Shown here: piece by piece, positions 34,211 through 45,447 of the stretch | Position numbering within the stretch: the first letter of the stretch is position 1 | Layout of the letters: every line of letters begins with the position of its first letter | Source of the DNA: Prorocentrum cordatum | Taxonomy: Eukaryota > Sar > Dinophyceae > Prorocentrales > Prorocentraceae | Direction of reading: 5' to 3' | NCBI GenBank assembly: GCA_963575745.1 | Contig: CAUYUJ010018881.1 | Location: 62,001 to 126,000, forward strand | Length of the DNA: 64,000 bases | Notes under the pieces: model-generated | Databases searched by the model: none | The model's input: the letters and a program-made list of their open reading frames with translations, nothing else | Told to the model about the DNA's origin: nothing | Program-made: the position numbers and the translations under genes

Positions 34211-34462
34211 CTCGCCGTTTCATCGTGGGCCCGTGTCGGGCTGCCTCGTTCTCCGTCCAGAGCCCACTCAAGCACGCTACGTATTAGTGTTGCGGCTGCG
34301 GGGGTCCTGGGTTTCTGGTCCGAGAGGATCGACACTTGCTGCGGTATCAGCCTTCATGGGCCTTCTCAGCTCTGTCTGCCCTGGGAATGAAGCCCCTCGC
34401 CGACCTCCTCCATCTCGCTGCTCTCCCTTTCCTCCGTCGACCCATCTCCCCTCCTCCGCCGA

Positions 34463-34649
34463 GGACGAGAGGGCGGGCCCTGAGCAGGAGAAGGAAGGCT
34501 CGGAGAAGCAGGACGCAGATGACGAGGGCGCCGGCGAGGAGGAAGATGGCGAGGAGGAAGAGGGCGAGGGTGATGAGGAAGAGATCGTGGACCAGGCTGA
34601 TGAGGCGGAGTGTGATCTCCTCGACGACGACTGCGAGTTCGGGAAGTGA
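34463..34649 (+). CDS. acidic C-terminal exon (hypothetical)
   Basis: After CCGAG the frame reads DERAGPEQEKEGSEKQDADD, an EEEDGEEEEGEGDEEE run and ECDLLDDDCEFGK, then stops at 34647-34649. It may be an alternative terminal exon of the methyltransferase-like gene or the last exon of something else. Its composition resembles acidic chromatin-associated tails. Confidence 0.4.
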
Positions 34650-35601
34650 TTCCATGGACGCGTCGTTCTTTCGCCCTCCCCCTGAGCCTCGTCCATACCT
34701 ACCCCATACTCCATCCATACTCCATATCCTGCTCCAGCTGCCTCTGTTGCCTCGTTCCTGAATCCCACTGGTCAGCCCGCTGTCTTGCCGTGTCCCGCGC
34801 CCCTGCTTTGCCCGCGCGTCTGTGATCATGCCCTGCAGGCCCCAGACCGCCCCGCGGCATCTTCCTCCTCTAGGGGCTAGAGGGCGGGCGCATGAGTCGC
34901 ATGAGAGGGTTCGAGTCTGTCCGTCGCCTGCAGGGGCACAGTTTCGGTGCACGGCCAAACCGATCGCGCCCTGCAGGGCCATGTTGCACCTTTCATTCTT
35001 GCGAACGCAGGTGAACATTGGGTCATGGATTAGGGCGCTTCGCCGTGACATTGTTTGTTTGCCCAGTTCTGCCTTGGAGTTGGATCTAGCCAAATGTCAA
35101 TACAGTCGGGGCCATGAAGAAGGAACCCTTTTAGTTGGGCAGGGGCTCCGCGTTTCTTTTGTGTTTCGCAGCTTGCCTCGGGTTTTCCTTATGTTTCCGA
35201 TCGGAAATCGAAGTTTAGCTTATGGAAAAAACATGGGCCTCGTTCCTTATTTTGGGTTCCTTAGGTCGAGGCCCCGACTGTAATTCTCCGCGTTTCTGAG
35301 ATTTGGGCGTCATTTACTTTCGCCTGGCGTCGATGACGTCGTCTCTGGCAGGGGTGTTCTACGCTCGCGGAGGTTGCGCAGGGCGCGTCAAAGGAAATCC
35401 AGGATCGGGGCGTTGGGGGTGTTGACAGCTTTCCCAGAATAGAGCATTCGAGCATAGTAGAGCACTTTCTCACTGCAGCATGGCAACACAACATAGAGTA
35501 CAGTATGAAAACATGTCATATATTCGTTGATACCTCAATCCTTTGATGGCCCCGTTAATGGCCCGAGCCTCTCACCTCCAGGCTTTCTTCCCTCGGCGGG
35601 G
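34650..35601. other. intergenic region
   Basis: No coding frame was recognised apart from shadows. It contains the inverted-repeat element at 35098-35283. Just upstream of the next gene, CCTCCAG at about 35576-35582 could serve as spliced-leader acceptor, leaving a leader of about 20 bases. Confidence 0.5.
35098..35283. repeat. ~185-bp MITE-like element with terminal inverted repeats
   Basis: The left end ACAGTCGGGGCC-ATGAAGAAGGAACCC (35102-35128) pairs with the right end GGGTTCCTTAGGTCGAGGCCCCGACTGT (35254-35281). The stem continues inward with mismatches. The interior is AT-richer than its surroundings. Confidence 0.8.
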
Positions 35602-38600
35602 ATGGCAGACGTGAGCAAACCAGCGGGCCGCGGCGGCGGGCGGGGCCGGGGCCGCGGCCGCGGCCGCGGCGGCGGTCGCGGCGCCCCGGCTGTCCACGAG
35701 AAATCGCCAGTACCTCTCGCCGATGCACTTCCCGATGGCAAGCCAGCGGGCATTGCCTGTGAGGAGGGGGTGTCTTCTTTCGCCCCGAAGCGGGAGAGGC
35801 GCGTGAAGGCTCCGCGCATGAAATTTGCAAATGCACCCGCTGACCTCATTCAAACTATACGTCGGGGCCTCCTGGATTTCTCTTGATTTCTCAGGACAGT
35901 CATGACCACGACTTTAGTATCGTTGTTTTACTTTCGCCGTTCGCGCCCCGGCAAGGCCAAGCTCGCTCAGGCTGCTCAGGGCAGTGGGCAGTGCGAGCCT
36001 TCTCGCCCGCAGAGCGCGATTGGCGACATGAGCCACGACCAGGATTTCGGTATGTGAATGCAGCAAGCAATTTGCGTGCAATCTGTATCAGAATGGCACA
36101 AGGTCGAATGGCTTGCTGATAGGATTCGCTTGCTTTTCCAGGTCCGAAGGCCGAAGGCTTTGGGCCTGGAAAAGCCAGCGAAACCTTTCGGCAAACCATT
36201 CCACCATTCGCCATTCGGACATCCCAGCTGCACCTTAGATTGCCCAATGAAAACCTTAGACCGTCCTGCAGCGGTCTACGACTGCCGACCAGCCGACCGC
36301 GGCAAAAACTGTTCGGGGCACCCAACGAACTCTGAGAACGGCCCGCGGAAACCCTCGAACATCCCGTGGAGGTTGGCATTCCGCCGAGCGTCGCGGGATG
36401 TTCCAGATCTGTTCTGATGCGTTATGAGATTTCCTTGCGTTTATTGTTGGTGTGGTTTTTCCTGGAAGCGGAGTGGAATGGGGGGTGCGTCCATCAGGAG
36501 ACCGAGCAGCTGACGTGCCAGTTCCTCTGTGGGGCAATATGGGGGGTCTCGCCAGACCCGGTAGAGCCAGAGAGAGCCAGTATCCGCTGGCAGGGCGACA
36601 GCGCCGACCCGCAGGCAGCGTCAGTGAAGACCGGCACTGCATGCTATTATTGCCTTGGTGCTTGGAGGACGGATGTGGCTGGCAAGACCCTGCATCGGGA
36701 CAGGGGCCTCTTTTGCCAGGAGGCCGCTCGCGACAGCACTGTGAGGGACCAGATGAAGCTGCCCCGAGACGCCATCATCGAGAAGCTCAAGGCCAGGAGG
36801 ACCAAGGGGCAGGTGCAGAGACGCCGAGGACCGTTGGCCGTTGGCTTCTTTCGTCTCTTGTCATGGTCGTCCTTCCCACCCTCTCTCCTCCTTGCTTGTC
36901 GTCCTCGTCGGCCAGTGTCTTGGTCCTGGTCGCCCTCCTCTTTGTTTGCTTGGCCTGCTATGTGAGCCATGCAATGGAACTGTCCTTCGTCCTCCCTCCC
37001 ATCCATCTGCCTGCGGCAAGCCCCGCCACCGTGCCTGGCTCCCTGGGTTGCGGGTCAGAAGGTTCATGGATGTCGGTTGGGAGCTCGCGCGCGATCGCCA
37101 TGGGCGGGCCATGGGCCATGGGGCCAGGGGGCTTCTTGGAGGCAGTTGTGAAGCATCCTGAGAATGCATGGAGGCCTCTGCGGGCTTTCATGGCGCCCCT
37201 TGGGCCCTTGAACATTTCAAATGCCACATCATTTCCAGGGGGGAACGGAGCGCGTCATCACGCGCTCAAGCGTGCGAAGGCACGATGCCGGATTCTCCTC
37301 CTCCTCATTTCTTCTTGTTGCCCCAACTAGTTCCCAATCGTCCTCGTGAGTTGCTTGTTACTTAGCGTTCGCCGTCGCCACTTCGCAGGAGGCATCAAGA
37401 GCGTCGGGGTGAAATCCAGCGAGTGCGATGACTTCGTGCTCGAGCCGCCGCCCGACGAGTTCTTGCCAATCGAGCAGTACAGAATTCGGTTCGGGTCGCC
37501 GAGCCGAGCATCATTGAAGAAGCTCGGCCACAAGAAGACGACCATCCGCGGCGTTGTGGGAGTGATGTTCCCCCCAGATGATCCCAACCAGACGTGGAAG
37601 GTCCTGGGCTGGGCTCGGGGTTCAAACTGACGAGGGGGATCAAACGAGTGAAGAGCGCGCGGGGGCACGCGGGGCTAGCAGAGGGACCAGAAATTTACGA
37701 GTTCTTTCCGGGGTCTTCGAATTCTTGGGAAGGCGCGTTGGCTTTTCTTTTGATGCGGTGTTGGAACTCTCCGGGGCCTACCTGGGGTTGCCTCGTGAAA
37801 AGGATGCAAATGCAGCGACGTACGCAAGGCGTGCAACGTAGAAACAATAGCCTAAGTAACAGTGTGGCGGGGGAGGGGGGGATGGCGATCGGCGATGGGC
37901 GATGGGCGAATGGGGCGGGGTGTCAGGTCAGCAGTGACGGCGGTGGCCTGGGGGTGGTAGGGAGTAGCATAAAGCCAGAACATAAGTAACATAAGAGCAC
38001 AAGAGCATGCATATGATCAGTTTCGCTTGCTCATTTGAACGCCACGTGAACTCGAACATCACAGAAAACATAACTCCCTTCTTGGCCCAGCAGGGCTCCA
38101 GGTGAGCCCGGGGCCTGGGGAATGGCCTAACTGATGGTGGAATTGCTCGCGTAGATTATATAGCGCCCAGTGCGTTCCAGAGGTGAAAAGAGCACTCGGG
38201 GTCAGGAACAGTCTCGACAGGGAGGAGGACGTCGGTTCCGGGAGCGGCGACGAGGAGATTGCCCAGGCGAGGTTTGCTGAGCTTCGCAAGCAGAATGACA
38301 GTGCCTACAGGGAGATGCTCGGCGCCGCGTCGCGTGAGCTGCTGGAGCAATGTTCCTTGGACCTCGCGGGCCAGCAGAAGGAGGCCGAGAAGGCGAAAAA
38401 AGCCAAGCAGATGCGCAAGAAACGTCGAAAGGCAGGGCAGAAGGATAGGAAGATGACCCGACCCGTCGGCGTCTTCTGCATGGACGTTGATTCCGAGGAC
38501 GACTCTGTGCTGAGCCTGTCGCCAGTCAGGAAGGTTCGCGCCTCGGGGGCGAAGCGCGCCTCGAGCGCGGGCGCAGCGGGTGCAGCGGTCGCCGACCAAG

Positions 38601-41600
38601 CCGCTAGTTCAGGGGCGGCGAGCAAGATCACCAAGATCCACATCGAAGGCGGCGGGCCTCCTCTTCCTGATGGTGACGGACCGCACGAGGGCGACGGGGA
38701 CGATGATGGCGGCGATGGTCTTGGCGCGGGTGGCCGGGGTCGCGGCAGACCTCCTGTGACGCTTGAAGCCAAGTCGCGCGATCTCTGGGAGGAGTTCAAC
38801 GGCCCAGGCAGCCCTGTCGACATGTGGGGCAACCAGCAGGAGATCAAGCTTCGGCAGCTGACCCGATGGGCGAATACTGCTCGCACCAAGGCCGCCCAGA
38901 CGAAGACGCCAGAAGCTAGAGAGAAGGTCGAGCTCATCGGCAAGAAGCTCAACGTGATCGATCTGGGCTTGAAGGTATCCATATGCCTCTGGCCATTCCG
39001 CCGACCTGCAATGTCATTGCATTGCATTGTGCATTGTACTGTGGCATTGCGGCATGGCGTTGGGGCTCTGGCCAACTTTCGGGAAAAGGCGAGTCTGCAA
39101 TCCTGTGCTGACCATAGTTGGCGAGCGGAGCCAGGACGTGGAAAAACAGACCTCCGGACCACTCCCAGGCGGTCAACCTCTTCGAGGGGAAGTGGGCTCA
39201 GATGGCTCACTTCGCGGCAGCCCCGCCTGTGGTCGAGATCGTTTCCAAGTATCTGTGGGACCTCCGCATCAACGTCACGGTGACTAGGGGTGCAATAGCA
39301 GGCTCACCAGAGTCTGGTCTTATGCCAACTTGTGAATGGTATCGGTATGATACTTGTATGTTGTATGTTGCATGTCGTAGGTCGCACGTCACAATCTTAC
39401 ACGTTGTCCATGTGTCGTATGTGTTGTTCGCAAGCCGTGTGAATTGTAAATGTCGTATAGATTGCCCGTATGTCCGCTAATGATATGTATAATAAGGTTG
39501 CTAATGATATGTGTTGTCCGTGTGTATATTTCTACCGCTCTAGATTTGCAGCGCGTCAGTAAGCGCCCTCGCCCTCTCTACAGGCGACGACGGTGATCCC
39601 GAACGACGGTCACATCCCCCTGATGTCTTTCCTCAGGACCAGCAACTTGCGCAGGATCTGGGGCGCCGACGCCGACACTGCCGACCTCCAGCGCAAATAC
39701 TTCGTAGCCTGGGGGACTTCCATACTGAACGGCAGCATGACCGTGGACAAGGCCAAGGACATCATCGGCCGCGGCGTTGAGAGGATCGATTCGACCATCG
39801 ACTTAGGCGAGTTCGACCATGAGGTGGTATGTCTCTGTCAACATCGTCATCTGTCCGTCTCTTCTCTCGCCCCGTCTTCTTTCATGGTTTATGGTTTTCG
39901 GATTGCTGTTCCTCCTCCCCATATGTTTCGTCGGCACATCCTTCTCACTTCTCATCCCTATCCCGCTCGCCCTCGTCAGGCAGGACCTCCCTTTCACTCT
40001 TTCGCGGGGCTGATTAAGATGGCGATAAGACGATGAGAACGAGGAGCGGGGTTGGGCGAGGGAGGCGACGAGGGGCCGTGAATTCCAGCTCTTGCCCCGA
40101 GCCCCCCCCCCTCCCCCCCGAACCCCCAAGAGCGGCTGGGGGTCTATATACGTAGATAAGAAGCAGTCTCAGGAATCGCGACCTCCCACCGCCTCCTCCC
40201 AACCACCGCCTTCGTCTCCCGCTCATCCCCCGAGTTCGAAACCCTTTTCCGAGGACAATGTTGCCATGGGCCATGGCCATGGGCCATGGGGCCACGGGGC
40301 CATGGGGCAGTGGATTGAGATGGGGGCTAGGTTAACGGCAGACGGCTACCCTAGGTTGCGCAGGAGCTTGCGGATTTCGGTTGCTTGGCGCTGTTGCCCC
40401 CTCTCTCGAGTGGCCAGGAAGGGAACGAGAAATTGGCGAGGGCTTTGTCCAGCCGGGCCAACGAAGGGTCAATTCCTAATCTTTACGTGCGCTTCAAAGT
40501 TCTGGGCACTCCAATCTTGCGGCTGGCCGAGAGCCGGACGAAGGCTTTTGAGGAGCAGGCTTCCATTGCTGCCAACTTGAATCAGCATGTGAACGAGTTG
40601 GAGTCGGCCCTCCGCGTGCCCGTCGACCTGGCCAAGCGCGTTGACAGCTTGAGGGTGCTGAACAACAAGTTCGACGAGGCGAGCTCGCACATCGAGTCTT
40701 TGCGAGTTCAGAACGTGGAGGCCTACGACAAGCTGTGCTCGGTGCGCTATGCGTTGTCGCGCGATGTGGTGTTCCTCGGGATGCGTGGCTTCTCTGGTAC
40801 CTTACTCAAGGCCATGGTTGACGGACACGAGCTGCCGGCCCAGAACATTCGCTTGGATTTGCTGAAGATCTACACGGACGCTCAGGGTCAAAACACCAAT
40901 CGCCTTTTTTTTTCTTTGTCCTTCGTCTTCGAGTCTTTTGTCCTGTGTACAACGATTCAACCATGCAAGTTCATTCTGCCATTGGCCCCTGGGCCACGGC
41001 ACCCGCGCTCATCCTACTCCAAACTGAGAAATTGGCCGAGTCGTGTTCTTGAAGTCGTGGGAGACAGCCGCAGACCACGGACCATATGTAGTCCATGGTC
41101 CATGGTCCATGGTCCATGGTCCATGGTCTGCGGCTGTCTTTGGGAACTTCAAGAGAGCGTGTTGCTCAAAATCGTAATCGGATGGTCGTGGGCCCAGGGG
41201 CAAAGGTAGGAAGGGCTGCTCCAAGTAGGACGCTGGGCAGCATCTACTCGGAGTGGCAAAGGGACATGACGTTCCAGAGAAAGATCGCACCGTCATCGAA
41301 GCATTCCACACGGCGGAGGAGTGGATGAAGCGCTGGGCTGATGCTACATTCACAAATTCATTGGCTAATAAATTGAGCAGCTACGAGATCAGCACGCTGC
41401 AGCACTTCTCGTCTCTTTGCTCGGGTTTCAACTCCTTCGTGGCCACAGTGAAACCGCTCTTCGACGACAGCGAGGACAAGGACCTCAGCAACAACTTCGA
41501 CAACATTCAGGACATGATCAACAAGCGCCTCTTGCCGAACGTGAGCAAATGCCTGATGTCAGAGTTTGAGAAGCCAGTGCGCATTTTGAAACAACACCTG

Positions 41601-44600
41601 GATCTTACCCGCGCAATATTCGAGTCCATCGCATGCTCCATCAAGGACGGGAACAACAAGGACTTGTTCGCGAAATTGAAGCCTTACCGGGCCGTCGCCG
41701 GGGAAGTCGCGGGCGCTGTTGCATCCGTCCTCGAGCTGCAGGTCGGGGAGGTCGAGACCATGCGCGTTCAGTTCCTCTCACATCACCACCGCGTGTCGTT
41801 GGCTTTCTTGGACATTTTTGACCAGGACTTTGACGGCCCCATTGCAGATTTACGCATGTCTGGATCCTCGGTCTCCGCACTGGCGAACATGAAGCTGAAG
41901 CACGAGAACTACAGCGGCTGGTACAGCGCAGCTGCTACGAAGTTGGCGCCTGTCGCGGCGGACTGGATCGACGTTTCTGGGGTCGCGTCCAACGCGGTCG
42001 CTCTGGCGGGCGAGCTGATGACCTTCATCATGAATTCTTTCAACAAGCAGATGCAGAAGGTCGCCGATGACATCGCCAAGATCGCGCCTCCAGGTGCGCT
42101 CGTCAACAACGTCAAGCTCGTCGTCAACGCGACGTTTCAGAAGACTCTCGATAATCATCGGGCTACGCCTGGCCTGTTCCCCGCCTGCCTGCGAGGGTGC
42201 CTGTGCGGGGGGGGGGGATGGCGAGACGGCCGATGGAGAAGGGGGCGAGGGGGTGTCAGGCGGGGCGGGGGATGATGAGGCGATGGGCGATGGGCGCAGC
42301 AAGGCGGGGGAGGTGGGAGAAGGGGCCCGAAGCATAAACGGAGGAGACATGGGGCAAGGGACGGGAGGGCTAAGGGAACAGCTGGGGGACGAACACAGGG
42401 GGAGACGGAGGCGGCGGGGGGGAGGTGAAGACGACTGCGAGGCGAAGGGCAAACGGGGACCTGGGGACAAGGAAAGGGATATAGGGTATAGGGTATAGGG
42501 TATAGGAGATAGGAGATAGGCTGCGTTCGATTCCGCCCCCAGGAATATGTTGTCCGACGCGATAGTTGGACCAGCGTGCGCATGCGTCGCGCTCACTAAC
42601 TCCAAGCTTCTCGTCGTGGCAGGCTCCATGCTGGTCGACGCGAAGAAGCTCGACGAGCACTGGCCGACAGCCAAAAAAATGCAGGGCTGGCATCGGGCGA
42701 GATCAAATGGCGAGTGTCAACGCCACTCCCTCAAGTCAGAGCCCGGCCGTGGGCCATGGGCCATGGGCCATGGTCCATGGTGTCTCAGATGGCCCGGGCA
42801 CCTCTGGGGCAAGAAACCCATGAGACGTCTCTTGGAGGGATCCATGCTCTGTCCCTGTGTGGCTTTTTCTCATTGTCCCAAAACCTTTGCACAACCCAAC
42901 CAGCCCATCCAGAAGCGCGGCTCAGACGAGTTGCCCTGATCAGGAATGCGGAGTAGATTGCAGTGGAATGCATGGTTGGGCAAGACGTCGCACCCCAAGA
43001 AGGGGCGGGGATAGATGAGGAGATGGGCGAGGAGGAAGGGGGGGGGAAGCGTGGGCAAGAACGAGGTGGAGAAGGAGGAGGAATAGGAGTTGTGAGAGGG
43101 GAGGGGGCAGGAGAAGAGAGGAGGGGGGGTGAGCGAATGAGGAGGAGGAGGAGGAGGAGGAGGAGGAGGAGGAGGGAGAGGAGGAGGAGGAGAAGGAGGA
43201 GGAGGAGGAGGAGGAGGAGGAGGAAGAGGAGACAAAGGGAAAACAGAGGAGTCAGACGACTCTTGAGTGCCTCTCGGGGTCTCCTCGGAAGTCTCTTGAC
43301 TCTTCGAACCTTGTTGGAGGCTTCTCGGGGCGTCCGGGGGGCATCTTGGCGAGCGCAAGGCCGCCTTTGAGCGTCTTGGGCGCCTCGGGTATCCTCCTGG
43401 GGCGTCTTGGGGGCCTCTTGGAGACCCCTTGGGTCATCTTGATCGGGGCTTTCTTGGGTCTGGGGTTTCTCTCGGAACCCTCATGGGTCCTCTTGAAGTC
43501 GCCATGATGCCTTCGATGGCCGTCGGCATCGACAAGGCGAGAAAGCAAATCACGACGATCTGCCGTTGGTTTCCGAAAGATTTTAGCCTGTTGGCGGCCT
43601 CCTGGGGAGGCTCTTGGAAGCATCTTTTAGCCTCTTGGCGTCCACCTGGGGCCATCTTGAGGCGCCTTAGGCTACTATCTTGAGCCCTCTTGGGTGTCAT
43701 CTCGGGCTTTCTGAGGTCCTCTTGGAGCCGTCTGGGGCAAACCCCTCCCCCAAGGGGTAAAATGGGGTTGGATGAGAAAGCTCTCTACGCCACCAACGCC
43801 CAGAGAGCTGGTGGGTTTGGGCATTTGAGCTCCTCCAGGCCGTGTCGCGTTGAATGCTTCGCGGCGCTCGGGCAAGCTGGCGATGGGCGTCAACTGGGCG
43901 ACGCAGCAGCTCGCGGGCTTCGCCCCCAAGGCAGAGGGCGACATGAAGGCTCGCATCTGGGCAGGGCGCGAGGGGGACAAGGAGAATGATGGCAGCGAAA
44001 AGGCGGGGGCAGAAAGGGGAGAGCCACCACCCAGAGGATAATGACTACGAGGGGAAAGAGGAGGAGGAGGAGGAGGAGGAGGAGGAGGAGGAGGAGGAGG
44101 AGGAGGAGGGGGAGGGGGGGGAAGGGGGGGGCCTGGCGACGCCGGCGGCCAGCGGCCGTCGGGGGCCAGAGCGAGGATGGGAAGGAGGCGGCGGGGAGAA
44201 AGCCAGCCCTCGATGTCGTCGATCTGCCCCCGCACCCCCCTGTCCAGTCGCCCTTCCCCTCGGGCCCATCTCCTTCTCATCGCCCCCCTGCTCGTATTCG
44301 TCCCCTTCCTCCTCATTCTGTTTCATTGCGATCCTTGATCGCGCCCTCCCCCCCCCGCCCTCGCCGCCTCGGCGCGCCCCTCCCGGAGGCTCTCGCCGAG
44401 AAGATCGAGAGGGATCTTGGTTCCAAGGGCATCGGCGGCAAGGACTCGCCCCGCCCCTCTCTCACCATCGCCACTTTTGCTGGTCCGTCCCATCCCGCTG
44501 ATCCATCAATGCGTTTCGGTCCTGCTGCTGCGTTTCTCTCCGAGGTCCCCCCTCGCCCTTCCATTTCTCTCCGCGTCGTCATGTTGCGACGACTCTGCCT

Positions 44601-44874
44601 CCTCCTCCCGCCGCCTCCTCCCCTTTCTTCTTCCTCATCCTCCTCCTCCCGCCCCCCCCCCTCCCCTCCTCCTGCGCACTCCGTCCTCTCGCTTGCGCTT
44701 CCCCCCCCCCCCCTTGCCCCGCCCTCGCCCTCCGTCTCGCCCCGCCGCCTCCGCCGGCAGGAGGGCATCAAACTCCCAGACAACATTGGATTGGTGCTGC
44801 AGCGGTTCAAGACGGCGCAGATGCCGCCGAAGCCGAAGCCCCCGGATGCCGCGGCCGCCGCCGCCGCATCATGA
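35602..44874 (+). CDS. multi-exon gene, unknown function (gene 5)
   Basis: Proposed exons: 35602-35870 (ATG; RGG-type repeats), 36498-36820, 37389-37605, 38183-38974, 39169-39279, 39584-39826, 40418-40885, 41277-42151, 42543-42684, 43868-43973, 44388-44447 and 44761-44874 (TGA). The five exons from 38183 to 40885 have lengths divisible by three (792, 111, 243 and 468 for the four full ones tested) and join in phase 0, strongly supporting one transcript. The N-terminus is an RGRGRGRGGG nucleic-acid-binding-like tail. Exon 2 has a CYYCLGAW Cys pair. Exon 4 has a basic KAKKAKQMRKKRRK stretch (likely nuclear signal) and an acidic Gly/Asp linker. Exons 7-8 are long amphipathic helices. The C-terminus is PPKPKPPDAAAAAAAS. 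I recognise no catalytic motif. A nuclear scaffold role is conceivable but only inferred. Confidence 0.6.
36078..36245. repeat. long imperfect inverted repeat
   Basis: The inner arms 36126-36145 and 36162-36181 (TCGCTTGCTTTTCCAGG...) match with two mismatches. Pairing continues outward (GGTCGAATGGCTTGC vs GCAAACCATTCCACC, then GCAATCT/AGATTGC), giving arms of 60-80 bases. It is in the first intron of gene 5. Confidence 0.85.
37098..37127. repeat. GGGCCAT tract
   Basis: Short CCATGGGCGGGCCATGGGCC-type tract in an intron of gene 5, belonging to the dispersed GGGCCAT family. Confidence 0.8.
38183..38974 (+). CDS. exon 4 of gene 5 (basic helix plus acidic linker)
   Basis: 264 codons in phase 0 between CCAGAG and GAAG|GTATCC. 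The order is: DEEIAQARFAELRKQNDSAY (helical), AEKAKKAKQMRKKRRKAGQK (bipartite-like basic signal), FCMDVDSEDDSVLSLSPVRK (acidic/Ser-Pro), an Ala-rich spacer, a GDGDDDGGDG and GGRGRGRPP linker, and a conserved-looking helical end, SRDLWEEFNGPGSPVDMWGN. It joins without gap to AVNLFEGKWAQMAHF in the next exon. Confidence 0.7.
39169..39279 (+). CDS. exon 5 of gene 5
   Basis: 37 codons after CTCCCAG: AVNLFEGKWAQMAHFAAAPP followed by VVEIVSKYLWDLRINVT, ending at a GTGACT donor. Phase 0 at both ends. Confidence 0.65.
39584..39826 (+). CDS. exon 6 of gene 5
   Basis: 81 codons after CTCTACAG: ATTVIPNDGHIPLMSFLRTS, NLRRIWGADADTADLQRKYF and a helical end, DKAKDIIGRGVERID. It ends at GTATGTC. Phase 0 at both ends. 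Confidence 0.7.
40263..40308. repeat. GGGCCAT tract
   Basis: CCATGGGCCATGG palindromic units with a GGGGCCA variant, in the intron before exon 7 of gene 5. Confidence 0.9.
40418..40885 (+). CDS. exon 7 of gene 5 (coiled-coil-like)
   Basis: 156 codons after TGGCCAG. The exon starts EGNEKLARALSSRANEGSIP, and long helices (AEEQASIAANLNQ-type heptads, VDLAKRVDSLRVLNNKFDEA) follow. It ends LDLLKIYTDAQ. Confidence 0.65.
41000..41210. repeat. imperfect inverted repeat with GGTCCAT loop
   Basis: The core arms 41063-41084 and 41117-41138 (GACAGCCGCAGACCA...) differ at one position. Weaker pairing extends outward (TCTTGAAGT, then GGCCCCTGGGCC-type). The loop holds five GGTCCAT units. It is in the intron between exons 7 and 8 of gene 5. 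Confidence 0.85.
41277..42151 (+). CDS. exon 8 of gene 5 (large all-helical)
   Basis: About 290 codons: KDRTVIEAFHTAEEWMKRWA at the start, LQHFSSLCSGFNSFVATVKP, FDDSEDKDLSNNFDNIQDMI, and LAGELMTFIMNSFNKQMQKV near the end. It is amphipathic helix throughout. The acceptor may be the CCAG at 41273-41276. Confidence 0.65.
42463..42522. repeat. GGGTATA minisatellite
   Basis: GATATAGGGTATAGGGTATA and further AGGGTATAGGAGATAGGAGATAGG units in the intron before exon 9 of gene 5. Confidence 0.85.
42886..43785 (+). repeat. composite dispersed repeat, copy 2
   Basis: This is the partner of 18318-19565. Blocks in order: CAGCCCATCCAGAAGCG; GAGTTGCCCTGATCAGGA with GCGGAGTAGA; GGGCAAGACG; a GGA array at 43137-43235; a CTTGGGG/CTCGGGG block at 43255-43500; GGCGAGAAAGCAAATCACGA; TTGGCGGCCTCCTGGGG; and GGGGCAAACCCCTCC. 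It lies between exons 9 and 10 of gene 5. A GGGCCAT/GGTCCAT tract sits just upstream at 42750-42780. Confidence 0.8.
44050..44125. repeat. (GGA)n array in gene 5 intron
   Basis: GGA triplets grading into poly-G, within the intron between exons 10 and 11 of gene 5. Confidence 0.9.
44761..44874 (+). CDS. terminal exon of gene 5
   Basis: After CCGGCAG the exon reads EGIKLPDNIGLVLQRFKTAQ, then MPPKPKPPDAAAAAAAS and TGA at 44872-44874. The preceding intron is pyrimidine-rich. Confidence 0.65.
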   Translation, partial: EGIKLPDNIGLVLQRFKTAQMPPKPKPPDAAAAAAAS

Positions 44875-44879
44875 GTGGC

Positions 44880-45070
44880 GAGGGGCACGAGGAGGCGCGG
44901 AGGAGGCGAGGGGCGCGGAGGCGCGGAGGAGGCGAGGAGGCGCTCAGGCGCGGAGGCGAAGAGGCGCGGAGGAGACGAGAAGGCGCTGAGGCGCGGAGGA
45001 GGCGCGGCCTCTCGCGAGGAGGCGCGGCAGCGCGGCCTCTCGCGAGCTCGCGAGACGCCGATGCGCGAGG
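44880..45070. repeat. GGCGCGGAGGA-type minisatellite
   Basis: Tandem-like GAGGCGCGGAGGAGGCGAGG variants starting immediately after the gene 5 stop codon. They probably lie in its 3' UTR or flank. Arg/Gly/Glu frames here are artefacts. Confidence 0.85.
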
Positions 45071-45355
45071 CAGGCTGCGCCTCGCGCAAGGACAGATCGA
45101 GCGAGACCATGATGATGTGGCTCGTGGTCTTGAGCAGAAATCAGTTGCTCTTGCGGTGATTTGCCCATCCATGTCCATGTGATTCCAATTTCGCATGCCC
45201 GTTCTTTGCCCCCATCTGCCCAACGCTCCTCTTCTCTTTCAACTCGCCCGTCCCAATGCTCCTAATGCCTCGTGCGGGCTTACTCGTTCGGTTCGCTCTC
45301 TCCCCCTCCCTCTCTCATCAGTATAGAAGGTAGAAGTATTCGTGTTATTACTTAT

Positions 45356-45357
<2 letters not shown>

Positions 45358-45428
<71 letters not shown>

Positions 45429-45447
45429 CATGTAGTTGTGTAGCTCC

